From NCBI GenBank assembly GCA_022841365.1, contig JALHRP010000013.1:1-64000 (forward strand): a stretch of DNA of 64,000 nt. Direction: 5' to 3'. Source of the DNA: Chitinophagaceae bacterium (lineage in GTDB: Bacteria > Bacteroidota > Bacteroidia > Chitinophagales > Chitinophagaceae). Within the stretch, counting starts at the first letter, position 1, and every line of letters begins with the position of its first letter. The position numbers and the translations under genes were made by a program. Below the pieces are notes generated by a model. It ran no database searches. It was given only the letters and a program-made list of their open reading frames with translations, and had not been told where the DNA came from. Below are positions 51,911 through 59,752 of this stretch, piece after piece.

Positions 51911-54900
51911 ATGAGACTAATTGCAATGGCCGCACTGGCCCTGTTGTCGTATTCGGCAACAGCACAGGTAAAGCCCGAACATTTTAAACAGTTAAAACCC
52001 CGCAACATTGGCCCTGCGGGTATGAGCGGACGTGTAACTGCTATTGATGCATTATACAGTAATCCGGATGTGATTTTTGTAGGTGCTGCCAGCGGTGGTG
52101 TATGGAAAACCGATAATGGCGGTGCCAACTGGAAACCTTTGTTTGATGAACAGCCTCTCATCAATATCGGTTCATTGAAAATTCAGCAAAGTAATCCTTC
52201 TGTAATTTGGGCAGGCACAGGAGAAGGCAACCCCCGTAACTCACTCAATTTGGGTGAAGGTATTTTTAAATCGCTCGACGGTGGTAAAACATGGAAGCGG
52301 ATGGGACTGGAAAAAACAAGAAATATCCATCGCATCCTCATCGACCCAACCAATCCCAACATTGTTTATGCGGCAGCCATTGGTAATCCATATGGTATTC
52401 ACCCCGATCGTGGTGTGTATAAAACAACCAACGGTGGCGAAACATGGGAGCGTATACTTTATACCAACGATACCAGCGGTTGTGCTGAGTTAATCATGGA
52501 TCCATCTAACCCAAATAAACTCATTGCCAATATGTGGCAACACCAACGCAAGCCTTACAACTTTAACAGCGGCGGCCCCGGTGGTGGTATTTATATTACA
52601 GTTGATGGTGGTAAAAACTGGAAGAAGCTGAGTAAAGAAGATGGACTGCCTGCTGATCCGATTGGTCGCTGCGGTTTGGCATTTGCTCCTTCACGCCCCA
52701 ACAATGTGTATGCAAAAGTAGAAGCTACCAAGAATGGTTTTTATAAAAGTGAAGATGGTGGTTTTACCTGGAAGCTGGTAAACAGCGATCCTGCTCAGGT
52801 AACGGACCGTCCGTTTTATTACAATGAAATTTATGTAGATCCGAAAAATGAAAACCGCATTTATGATATTCACTCAACAGTTACATTAAGTGAAGACGGT
52901 GGCAAATCATTTACTACACTCATCCCATACAATGGTATTCATCCGGATCACCATGCATGGTGGATTCATCCAACCAACGAAAATTTAATTATTGAAGGAA
53001 ACGATGGTGGTATCGGTATCAGCAAAGACCGTGGTTACACCTGGCGCTTTGATGAGCAGTTGCCTTTTGGACAATTCTACCATATTAATACAGATAACGA
53101 AATCCCTTATAACGTTATGGGTGGTTTGCAGGATAATGGCAGCTGGCGTGGGCCTGCTTACACCTGGATTGATGGCGGCATCCGCAACTATTACTGGGAA
53201 AGCCTTTGGGGTGGTGATGGTTTTGATGTGGTACCCGATCCGGAAGACAGCAAATGGGTTTATGCTATGAGCCAGGGAGGTTCTGTTGGTCGTTATCATG
53301 TTACAACAGGTCAGCAGGAATTTATTAAACCACCTGCGCCCGATGCAAAAACAAAACTGCGTTTCAACTGGAACAGTGGTATTGCATTAGATCCGTTCGA
53401 CAGCAAAACTGTTTACTACGGAAGCAATGTGTTGCACAAGAGTACCAACAAAGGAACCAGCTGGGAAATTATTTCACCAGACCTTACCACCAACAACAAA
53501 GAAGAACAAAAAGAAGAAACCGGTGGTTTAACCTTAGATATTACCGGTGCTGAAAATTTCAATACCATCATGGCCATTGCACCATCTGCTAAAAACAGGA
53601 ATGTTATTTGGGTTGGTACCGATGATGGCAATGTGCAGTTAACACAGGATGGTGGAAAAACATGGACCAACTTCCGTGGAAAAATTACAGGCATGAATAC
53701 CGGTGCATGGATTACACAGGTGCATGCAAGCCGTTACAACGAAGGCGAAGCGTTTGTAGTAAGCAACGATTACCGTCGTGGCGATTTCAGCATTACTGTT
53801 TTCCGCACAAAAGATTTTGGTAAAACATGGGAGAACATGGTGGCCAACAAAGGATTGAAAGGTTATGCGTTGTGTATGATCCAGGATCCTGTTCAACCCA
53901 ATTTAATTTTTGTTGGAACAGAGCATGGCCTGTGGATCAGTTATGATAATGGCAAAAGTTTTTCGCAATGGAAAAACGGTTATCCATCTGTATCAACCTA
54001 CGATTTAGCTATTCAGGAAAGAGAAGCCGATTTAGTGATTGCAACCTTTGGTCGTGCTCTTTGGGTGATGGATGATATCCGTCCGCTGCGTGCAATTGCT
54101 GCAGCTAACGGCGCTGCACCAACGAAAAAAATAACGATGTTCGAAGCGCCGGTTGCCTATCAGGCATCTGTAAAAAATGCACCCGGCTATGAGTGGAGCA
54201 CATGGGGTTTATATGAAGGTGAAAACAGAAGAAGAGGAGCCATGCTTTCTTATTTTGTAAAACCTGCTGATCCAAAAGACTCTTCTAAACAAAGAATGGA
54301 CAGTGCCTGGGTAAAGATTTTTGATGAGCAGAACAAACAGATCAGAAGCTATAAAATAAAATCTGATACCGGTTTTAACCGTTTCTATTGGGGCTTTGAA
54401 ACAAAAGGCAACCGCCGTCCGGGCTCACCCAAACCAAGACCCGGTGCTCCTGAACCATTTGGCGGCATGCAGGTATTCCCCGGCACCTATAAAGTAGTTG
54501 TTTCATTAGGAAAGGATGCTGATTCAACCATGGTTACGGTGAAAGCAGATCCAAGAATTGAAACAAAGAAAGAAGTGTACGATGCAAAAAAGAAAATGGT
54601 GGATCGTTTGCAACTAAGCAGTGATAAATTAACTGAAGCGGTTGACCGTATAACTGATGCAGAAGAAACCATTGCAAAAATTGAAAATTCCCTGCGTGGT
54701 GTAGAAGGAAAAGAAGCCGACAGTTTACGCAAAGCAGGTACGGCCATAAAAGCTGAGATTAAAAAAATCAGAGAAAGCATTTTTGGAAGAAGTGCTGAGA
54801 ACAGACAAGGGATTACCCGTTTTGCTGATATTACCACTTCAACCATTTTACAAAATGCAAGTATGGAAATCATGAGCAAGATTGCTGCGCCAACTGCACA

Positions 54901-55051
54901 AACAGAGCGTTTGGTTGCTGATGCAGAAACTGCCGTGAAAGAATCTGTAAAGAAGATCAATGAATTTATGGATGGTAAATGGAAAGCTTACCGCACTCAG
55001 GCCGAAGCAACACCCATTAAGTTGTTTAAAGATTATAAGCCGATTGAATAA
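51911..55051 (+). CDS. Secreted sortilin/BNR-repeat (VPS10-like) protein
   Basis: This is a 1046-residue protein. ATG 51911 is chosen because it gives a signal peptide ending ...SYSATAQ; the track start at 51749 adds 54 implausible residues. Ten or more BNR/Asp-box-like repeats (ASGGVWKTDNGGANWKPL, GIFKSLDGGKTWKRMG, GVYKTTNGGETWERIL, NVQLTQDGGKTWTNF) form beta-propellers as in sortilin/VPS10 and related bacterial exo-glycosidase-like proteins. A C-terminal helical region of about 150 residues follows. No catalytic acid pair is obvious, and the ligand is unknown. A GC-rich terminator follows. Confidence 0.9.
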   Translation: MRLIAMAALALLSYSATAQVKPEHFKQLKPRNIGPAGMSGRVTAIDALYSNPDVIFVGAASGGVWKTDNGGANWKPLFDEQPLINIGSLKIQQSNPSVIWAGTGEGNPRNSLNLGEGIFKSLDGGKTWKRMGLEKTRNIHRILIDPTNPNIVYAAAIGNPYGIHPDRGVYKTTNGGETWERILYTNDTSGCAELIMDPSNPNKLIANMWQHQRKPYNFNSGGPGGGIYITVDGGKNWKKLSKEDGLPADPIGRCGLAFAPSRPNNVYAKVEATKNGFYKSEDGGFTWKLVNSDPAQVTDRPFYYNEIYVDPKNENRIYDIHSTVTLSEDGGKSFTTLIPYNGIHPDHHAWWIHPTNENLIIEGNDGGIGISKDRGYTWRFDEQLPFGQFYHINTDNEIPYNVMGGLQDNGSWRGPAYTWIDGGIRNYYWESLWGGDGFDVVPDPEDSKWVYAMSQGGSVGRYHVTTGQQEFIKPPAPDAKTKLRFNWNSGIALDPFDSKTVYYGSNVLHKSTNKGTSWEIISPDLTTNNKEEQKEETGGLTLDITGAENFNTIMAIAPSAKNRNVIWVGTDDGNVQLTQDGGKTWTNFRGKITGMNTGAWITQVHASRYNEGEAFVVSNDYRRGDFSITVFRTKDFGKTWENMVANKGLKGYALCMIQDPVQPNLIFVGTEHGLWISYDNGKSFSQWKNGYPSVSTYDLAIQEREADLVIATFGRALWVMDDIRPLRAIAAANGAAPTKKITMFEAPVAYQASVKNAPGYEWSTWGLYEGENRRRGAMLSYFVKPADPKDSSKQRMDSAWVKIFDEQNKQIRSYKIKSDTGFNRFYWGFETKGNRRPGSPKPRPGAPEPFGGMQVFPGTYKVVVSLGKDADSTMVTVKADPRIETKKEVYDAKKKMVDRLQLSSDKLTEAVDRITDAEETIAKIENSLRGVEGKEADSLRKAGTAIKAEIKKIRESIFGRSAENRQGITRFADITTSTILQNASMEIMSKIAAPTAQTERLVADAETAVKESVKKINEFMDGKWKAYRTQAEATPIKLFKDYKPIE

Positions 55052-55068
55052 ATAATCAGCAGCATTGG

Positions 55069-55097
55069 AAAACCCCGGCACTAATGCCGGGGTTTTT
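55069..55097 (+). terminator. Terminator after the sortilin-like gene
   Basis: AAAACCCCGGCA-CTAA-TGCCGGGGTTTT has a 12-bp perfect stem followed by more T. Confidence 0.92.
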
Positions 55098-55103
55098 TGT
55101 TGT

Positions 55104-55140
55104 TGTCTGCTCATCCCGCCCGGGGCGGGATGAGCAGACA
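55104..55140. repeat. Perfect 17-bp palindromic hairpin with ATCCCGCC core
   Basis: The 17-base arm TGTCTGCTCATCCCGCC and its exact inverted copy are separated by CGG. The ATCCCGCC/GGCGGGAT core recurs after rpiB at 5532-5550. It has no T-run and immediately follows a good terminator, so it is more likely a repeat than a second terminator. Confidence 0.7.
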
Positions 55141-55153
55141 CCGCTTTCCGTTT

Positions 55154-56824
55154 TTATTTTTTGTATGAAACAGATTGAACTCCTTCAATCAATCGTGGAA
55201 ACTCTTTTCCATTATATTCGAGCACAAACAGTCTCTCATCTTTCAGAATATGATTGTGCTCTACAAATTCCTGCCAGTTAAAAGAAACAGACAGAATCAC
55301 ATGACGAAGCTTGTGATGATTTAATTTGTATTGCTCAATCAGCTGCTGTTTAGCAGCGCCTTCCAGTTCGGGCAGTAATAACGCAACGGGTTTAATCTTG
55401 TGGTTGAAGTAATAATCTATGCTGATGAGTTGCTGCAATACTTCATCTGTTGGGTATTGTTCTTTTGCAAATGCATACAGCAAACTGTACACATCTTTTA
55501 AATCGTGTTTGTGAAAATTACTGTGCGTTTGAAAATAATTTCCCAGCCCCTGTAAAAAATCAAATACACTGTAATAGGCCGTTACATATTTCAATGTATG
55601 TCTTGCACGGCCTTTATTCCAGTAAATTTCAAGAGCTTCTTCTACAATGCGTATCTGCGCCAGTTCTGCTTTATTTAAATACCTGCTCTCGATGATCTCG
55701 TAAGGAGCAACAGCATCATACACATAACCATGCGTTGCACTTGTAGCCCGAACGGGTGTGCCTTTTAAAAATTTTAAAAAACCTACCTGCAGTTCAGGTG
55801 CAAAGAGTTTAAACACTTCTTCAAAACTGTATTTGATGTCTTCAAAATAATCAAGCGGTAAACCAACAATCAGATCGAGATGCAGATCTACTTTATCCCG
55901 TACCTGTTGAATAATACTTTTTGTTTTTTCAAAACTCTGTTTGCGGCTTACTTCCAGATTTGCTTTTTGATTCACGGTTTGAATACCGATTTCAAAACGA
56001 AACAATCCCTTCGGCACTTCTTCATTGATGAAACGGATAATATCAGGATGCAGAATATCGGCAGTAATCTCAAATTGAAAAATATTCCCCGGACGATGAT
56101 GTTTTAAAATGAATTTGAAAATATCAATGGTGAAATCCCGTTTAATGTTGAAGGTGCGGTCAAGAAATTTGATCACCTTTCCATGCGTCATCAAATACAG
56201 GAGATTTTTTTTGATATCAGCAATGGGGAGATAACGCACATTGTTATCGAGACTCGCCAGGCAGAATCCGCATTTGTACGGACAACCCCTGCTGGTTTCT
56301 ATATAACTCACTTTGTTCTGCAGTTCTTCCACCGGATCGTTGATGTAGGGATTCACGCCAATGAAATTACTCATGTCGTACGTTGTGTTCCGTTCATGAA
56401 AAACTACTTCTCCGTTTACTTTATATACCAAATTCGGAACCTGTTCAATGGAAGGATAATGTGTTAGAAATTCATGAAACGGAATTTCTCCCTCGCCGCA
56501 AATGATATAATCAATGCAATCATGAGCAATGATCTCTTCCCATTCATAACTTACTTCCGGTCCGCCGAGTAAAATTTTTACAGCCGGGTTCAGCTCTTTG
56601 ATCTTTGCCGCCACTTTGAGTGTTTGCTCAATGTTCCAGATATAACAACTGAACGCCACTACATCATAACCCATACATTCCGCAGCAATCTCATCCGGGT
56701 TTTGTCGAATCGTAAATTCCTTCCACTCCAGGCCGGGCTGTTGCTTATTGAGCTCATACAGGATGCGTATAGCCAAATTCATGTGAATATATTTTGCGTT
56801 CAACGTTGTGAGCAGCAGGCGCAT
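55154..56824 (-). CDS. B12-binding radical SAM protein (DUF4080 type)
   Basis: This 556-residue cytoplasmic enzyme starts with a B12-binding-like domain (LLTTLNAKYIHMNLAIRILYELN; GGPEVSYEWEEI) and has a radical SAM site CxxxCxxC in SRGCPYKCGFCLAS. The C-terminal ~200 residues match DUF4080. This subgroup is usually predicted to be a methyltransferase or cyclase with cobalamin; the substrate is unknown. The gene is monocistronic. Confidence 0.9.
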   Translation of the reverse strand: MRLLLTTLNAKYIHMNLAIRILYELNKQQPGLEWKEFTIRQNPDEIAAECMGYDVVAFSCYIWNIEQTLKVAAKIKELNPAVKILLGGPEVSYEWEEIIAHDCIDYIICGEGEIPFHEFLTHYPSIEQVPNLVYKVNGEVVFHERNTTYDMSNFIGVNPYINDPVEELQNKVSYIETSRGCPYKCGFCLASLDNNVRYLPIADIKKNLLYLMTHGKVIKFLDRTFNIKRDFTIDIFKFILKHHRPGNIFQFEITADILHPDIIRFINEEVPKGLFRFEIGIQTVNQKANLEVSRKQSFEKTKSIIQQVRDKVDLHLDLIVGLPLDYFEDIKYSFEEVFKLFAPELQVGFLKFLKGTPVRATSATHGYVYDAVAPYEIIESRYLNKAELAQIRIVEEALEIYWNKGRARHTLKYVTAYYSVFDFLQGLGNYFQTHSNFHKHDLKDVYSLLYAFAKEQYPTDEVLQQLISIDYYFNHKIKPVALLLPELEGAAKQQLIEQYKLNHHKLRHVILSVSFNWQEFVEHNHILKDERLFVLEYNGKEFPRLIEGVQSVSYKK

Positions 56825-56891
56825 GAAGGAATTGCTTTGGGCAAAAGTAGTTGTTCTTTCATGAATTGAATTTGAGTGGGTCTAACGCCAA

Positions 56892-57012
56892 GGTTCGTGT
56901 CCCACGAACCTCTATTTCGTTTTTAGCTAAATTGAGATGTTACAGCAAAAGTTTTGCTACTTGTATTTTTTGAATTAACCTATACTTTTGTTTGGTTCGT
57001 GGGACACGAACC
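56892..57012. repeat. Intergenic inverted-repeat element with GGTTCGTG hairpins
   Basis: GGTTCGTG-TCC-CACGAACC (56892-56910) and its exact reverse complement GGTTCGTG-GGA-CACGAACC (56994-57012) stand 83 bp apart, so each end can fold alone or the two ends can pair with each other. ACGCC words lie outside both ends in inverted order. Between them is a further palindrome, AGCAAAA-G-TTTTGCT. No ORF is present. Confidence 0.7.
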
Positions 57013-57225
57013 ACGGCGTGAACCCCTGCTGATGCAAGCGTCTCACTTGAACCTTCATAAAAAAATTAAACTACTGCAGCACAAACAAGCCGCTTGCGCT
57101 ACATCGAAACTTTGAAGAACACATTTAGCTACCAAAATAATCAACAAGAAATTTTGACTTCCTGTCTGAAAATTTTTCAGCACTCCCGGACAAAATTTCA
57201 TCGCCTCCTGCTTATAAAATCTGCA
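57013..57225. other. Upstream region of the hsp20 gene with no gene
   Basis: This is AT-rich DNA between the inverted-repeat element and the candidate hsp20 promoter. I find no convincing ORF (the small minus-strand ORF 57055-57273 has no support) and no clear RNA structure. Confidence 0.5.
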
Positions 57226-57241
57226 TGGCACAGTAGTTGAT
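57226..57241 (+). promoter_or_regulatory. Sigma-54-like promoter candidate for hsp20
   Basis: TGGCAC-AGTAG-TTGAT resembles the -24/-12 consensus TGGCAC-N5-TTGCW with one deviation (GA for GC at the -12 position). The distance to the ATG (about 38 nt after the expected start site) is suitable. No TAnnTTTG box is seen closer by. Confidence 0.4.
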
Positions 57242-57275
57242 TTTTCATTCCCAGAAATTTTATTGTTAACCAATT

Positions 57276-57284
57276 AAAAGGAGG
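57276..57284 (+). promoter_or_regulatory. Strong Shine-Dalgarno site before hsp20
   Basis: AAAAGGAGG ends 5 nt before ATG 57290. Such a site is uncommon in this window, where most genes have none. Confidence 0.75.
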
Positions 57285-57289
57285 TTGTT

Positions 57290-57742
57290 ATGACACTGGT
57301 AAAAAGAAACGGAAACATCCTGAATCCCTTACCAATGCTTTTTGATGATTTCTTTAACAGGGATCTGTTTAACTGGAGAACATCTAATTTCTCCGACACC
57401 AATACCAGCATCCCTGCGGTAAACATTAAAGAAACACCCGATCATTATGAAGTGGAAGTAGCTGCGCCGGGTATGACCAAAAATGATTTTAAAGTGGAGC
57501 TCGACGGGAATACCTTAACCATCAGTTCAGAAAAAACGGACCAGAAAGAAGACAATGAAAATGAACGGTACTCACGGAAAGAATTCAGCTATCAGTCTTT
57601 TCTGAGAACCTTTACCCTGCAGAAAGAAGTGATGGATGTAGATAAGATTGTGGCAAAGTATGAAAACGGTTTGCTTCACCTGATGATTCCAAAAAAAGAA
57701 GAAGCAAAACAAAAACCGGCAAGACGCATCCAGATTTCTTAA
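57290..57742 (+). CDS. Hsp20/alpha-crystallin small heat shock protein
   Basis: This 150-residue chaperone has the alpha-crystallin domain: IPAVNIKETPDHYEVEVAAPGMTKNDFKVELDGNTLTISSEK through FLRTFTLQKEVMDVDKIVAKYENGLLHLMIPKKEEAK. The C-terminal tail lacks the canonical I-x-I/V motif (it ends ARRIQIS, which can substitute as IQI). Small heat shock proteins hold unfolding proteins without ATP. The gene has an exceptional ribosome-binding site and a sigma-54-like promoter candidate, which suggests stress-induced expression. A terminator follows. Confidence 0.93.
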   Translation: MTLVKRNGNILNPLPMLFDDFFNRDLFNWRTSNFSDTNTSIPAVNIKETPDHYEVEVAAPGMTKNDFKVELDGNTLTISSEKTDQKEDNENERYSRKEFSYQSFLRTFTLQKEVMDVDKIVAKYENGLLHLMIPKKEEAKQKPARRIQIS

Positions 57743-57764
57743 TATTTCAATGCAGTGATATTTT

Positions 57765-57797
57765 AAAAAGTTGCCTCTCCGGCAACTTTTTATTTTT
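57765..57797 (+). terminator. Terminator after hsp20
   Basis: AAAAAGTTGCC / GGCAACTTTTT is a perfect 11-bp stem with a 5-nt loop, then a long T-rich tract. Confidence 0.92.
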
Positions 57798-58162
57798 TTG
57801 CGAAAACTGTTTATCAAACATCATTTATTTATTGCTACTCCCCAAACAAAATTGTACTTTAGGTTACCATTAACCCGGCTTCATGAGGAAATACTTGCCC
57901 AAAGCAACTGCTGTTCCCTGCAATCAACTCTCCTTAAAAAAATATATTGAATTATTCAGTAACAATTTGCTGTTGGCCTGTATATACCATACAGAACAAC
58001 AGTTGAAGCGGCAGTTTACTGCTGTAACGAATGTTCAACACCTGTCAAATTATAACAGTTCGACCCTTTTGTGTATCCCTGTTTGCTGATCCCTGTAAGG
58101 AAAGGTCGTCCCTTTTTTTACAATCAGCATAGCAGATTATAACCATTAAAGCAACCATCAAA
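57798..58162. other. Intergenic stretch with no supported gene
   Basis: The ORF 57883-58089 (68 residues) has no start signal, no hydrophobic or family feature and an unusual composition, so I do not call it. The region probably contains the promoter of the two-gene secreted-protein operon. No clear -7 box could be placed. Confidence 0.5.
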
Positions 58163-59746
58163 ATGAAGAAAATTATTTTCTTTCTGTTACTGCTGTCCTG
58201 TTTTGCTGCACGCAGCCAGCCCAACCAGATCAACATTGTAAATTTTACAGTGAAAAATACACTGCCTGCAACTGTTGACAGCTGGAACGGTACCCCGGGA
58301 GCCCTTGTTCTTACAGTACAAAAAGGTCCGCAGGCAAGAGATCTGAAACCGTTTATGGTGTTACAGATCAGAAGCGGCGGATCCATCATCTGTGGCAACA
58401 ACAACTCTACCGCCAAACAAATAGATCCGTTTGATGTACGTACGTTCACCACATCGGAACTGCTTTCTTATTTAACCGGTTGCAGAGAACTGAAAGAAGG
58501 AACGTATACATTATGTGTGCAATTCTTTAATGCAGAGCGAAAAGAAATCAGCAGGGAAGTATGTAAAGAGTTCAGAGTAGAATCATTGGTCACTAATTAT
58601 TCATCGCCGCAAAATATTGCGCCGGCAGTTAAAAAACAGTTTACGGAAAAAGAGATCAGTGCTCCTGTTACTTTTCGGTGGACACCCATCGTTCCCAAAC
58701 CAAAAGAACCGGTCACCTATCGTCTTAAAGTGTGGCAGTTGATGCAGGGACAAAACGCTTCAACCGCAATGCGTGCAAATGAACCCGTGGTTACAAAAGA
58801 TGTAGACAATCTTACACAAACAACCATCAGTAATTTATATACCGGCCCGTGCAGGCCTCCTTACTTATGCGATTTTATATGGACAGTGCAGGCATTAAAC
58901 AGGGAAGGAAAACCAATGGGCAACAACAATGGTACGAGTGAACCAACTGCTTTTGCAGTAACACAATACATTATTCAGCTCGATTCTATAAAAGTAACCT
59001 GTACCAATACACCCGGCGTGTATGCATTTTCATATACCATTACCAATCCTAATCCCGGCCCTGCAACACTTAACTTATTTACTGTTACATCCAGCGCACC
59101 TGCAGGCGCAAGCATCGGAACATTTGCTCCGCCTATTAATACTGTGATCAATGCAGGAAATCAGTTAACCATCACAGGAACCATTAATGCGCCGCCCAAC
59201 TTATCCAACATTTGTATTGGTGCCGAAATAAGAGATGTGGGTAATACATTCTGGAAAGCATCGAAAGACACCTGCGTAAAAGTGGATGCCTGCAGATGTG
59301 ATGCCTGTGATGAAAAGAATTTTGTGTTGAATACTCCTAAACCATCGCTCATTAATTATATTAACAACAATCTTTCATATAATCAAAATATAACGGTTAC
59401 TACTACTCCTTCTAAAACCATCAAAAGCATAACAGCAGAATTGGTTTATTTTGAATTGGTTCCTGAAAACAATCTCTGCATCCCTTGTAATAAAGATGCC
59501 GCAACCTACGGGCACTTTACCAATGGCAGCAACAGTTTGCAATGGAACGGTCCGCAAACAGTTCTCAACATCAACATCACTACGCCGCAACTGGTTCCCT
59601 GTTGCAGCGCATTGTTCCGATGGTGTATACGGTACAAGATTGAATTTACCGATTGCACAAGCTGCAGCAAACTGGTGTGCTATGAAAAGAAAAAAGAAGG
59701 TTGCGAAAAATTACCGGCAGACAATAACCCTAAAGACTCAAAATAA
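58163..59746 (+). CDS. Large secreted protein, cysteine-rich, first gene of a two-gene operon
   Basis: This 527-residue protein has a signal peptide ending ...FAARSQ. Residues ~150-260 contain fibronectin-type beta structure (APVTFRWTPIVPKPKEPVTYRLKVW, ...YTGPCRPPYLCDFIWTVQALN). The last ~150 residues are rich in cysteine pairs (CRCDACDEKN, CIPCNKD, CTSCSKLVC). No known family was recognised. The next gene, a PKD-repeat protein, begins 6 bp after its stop codon, so the two are co-transcribed. They probably form or decorate a surface structure. Confidence 0.78.
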   Translation: MKKIIFFLLLLSCFAARSQPNQINIVNFTVKNTLPATVDSWNGTPGALVLTVQKGPQARDLKPFMVLQIRSGGSIICGNNNSTAKQIDPFDVRTFTTSELLSYLTGCRELKEGTYTLCVQFFNAERKEISREVCKEFRVESLVTNYSSPQNIAPAVKKQFTEKEISAPVTFRWTPIVPKPKEPVTYRLKVWQLMQGQNASTAMRANEPVVTKDVDNLTQTTISNLYTGPCRPPYLCDFIWTVQALNREGKPMGNNNGTSEPTAFAVTQYIIQLDSIKVTCTNTPGVYAFSYTITNPNPGPATLNLFTVTSSAPAGASIGTFAPPINTVINAGNQLTITGTINAPPNLSNICIGAEIRDVGNTFWKASKDTCVKVDACRCDACDEKNFVLNTPKPSLINYINNNLSYNQNITVTTTPSKTIKSITAELVYFELVPENNLCIPCNKDAATYGHFTNGSNSLQWNGPQTVLNINITTPQLVPCCSALFRWCIRYKIEFTDCTSCSKLVCYEKKKEGCEKLPADNNPKDSK

Positions 59747-59752
59747 ACAGCA

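Noticed and set aside
57883-58089. 68-residue plus-strand ORF
   Set aside because: No ribosome site, no membrane or family pattern, unusual codon mix, and it lies in a leader-like region.
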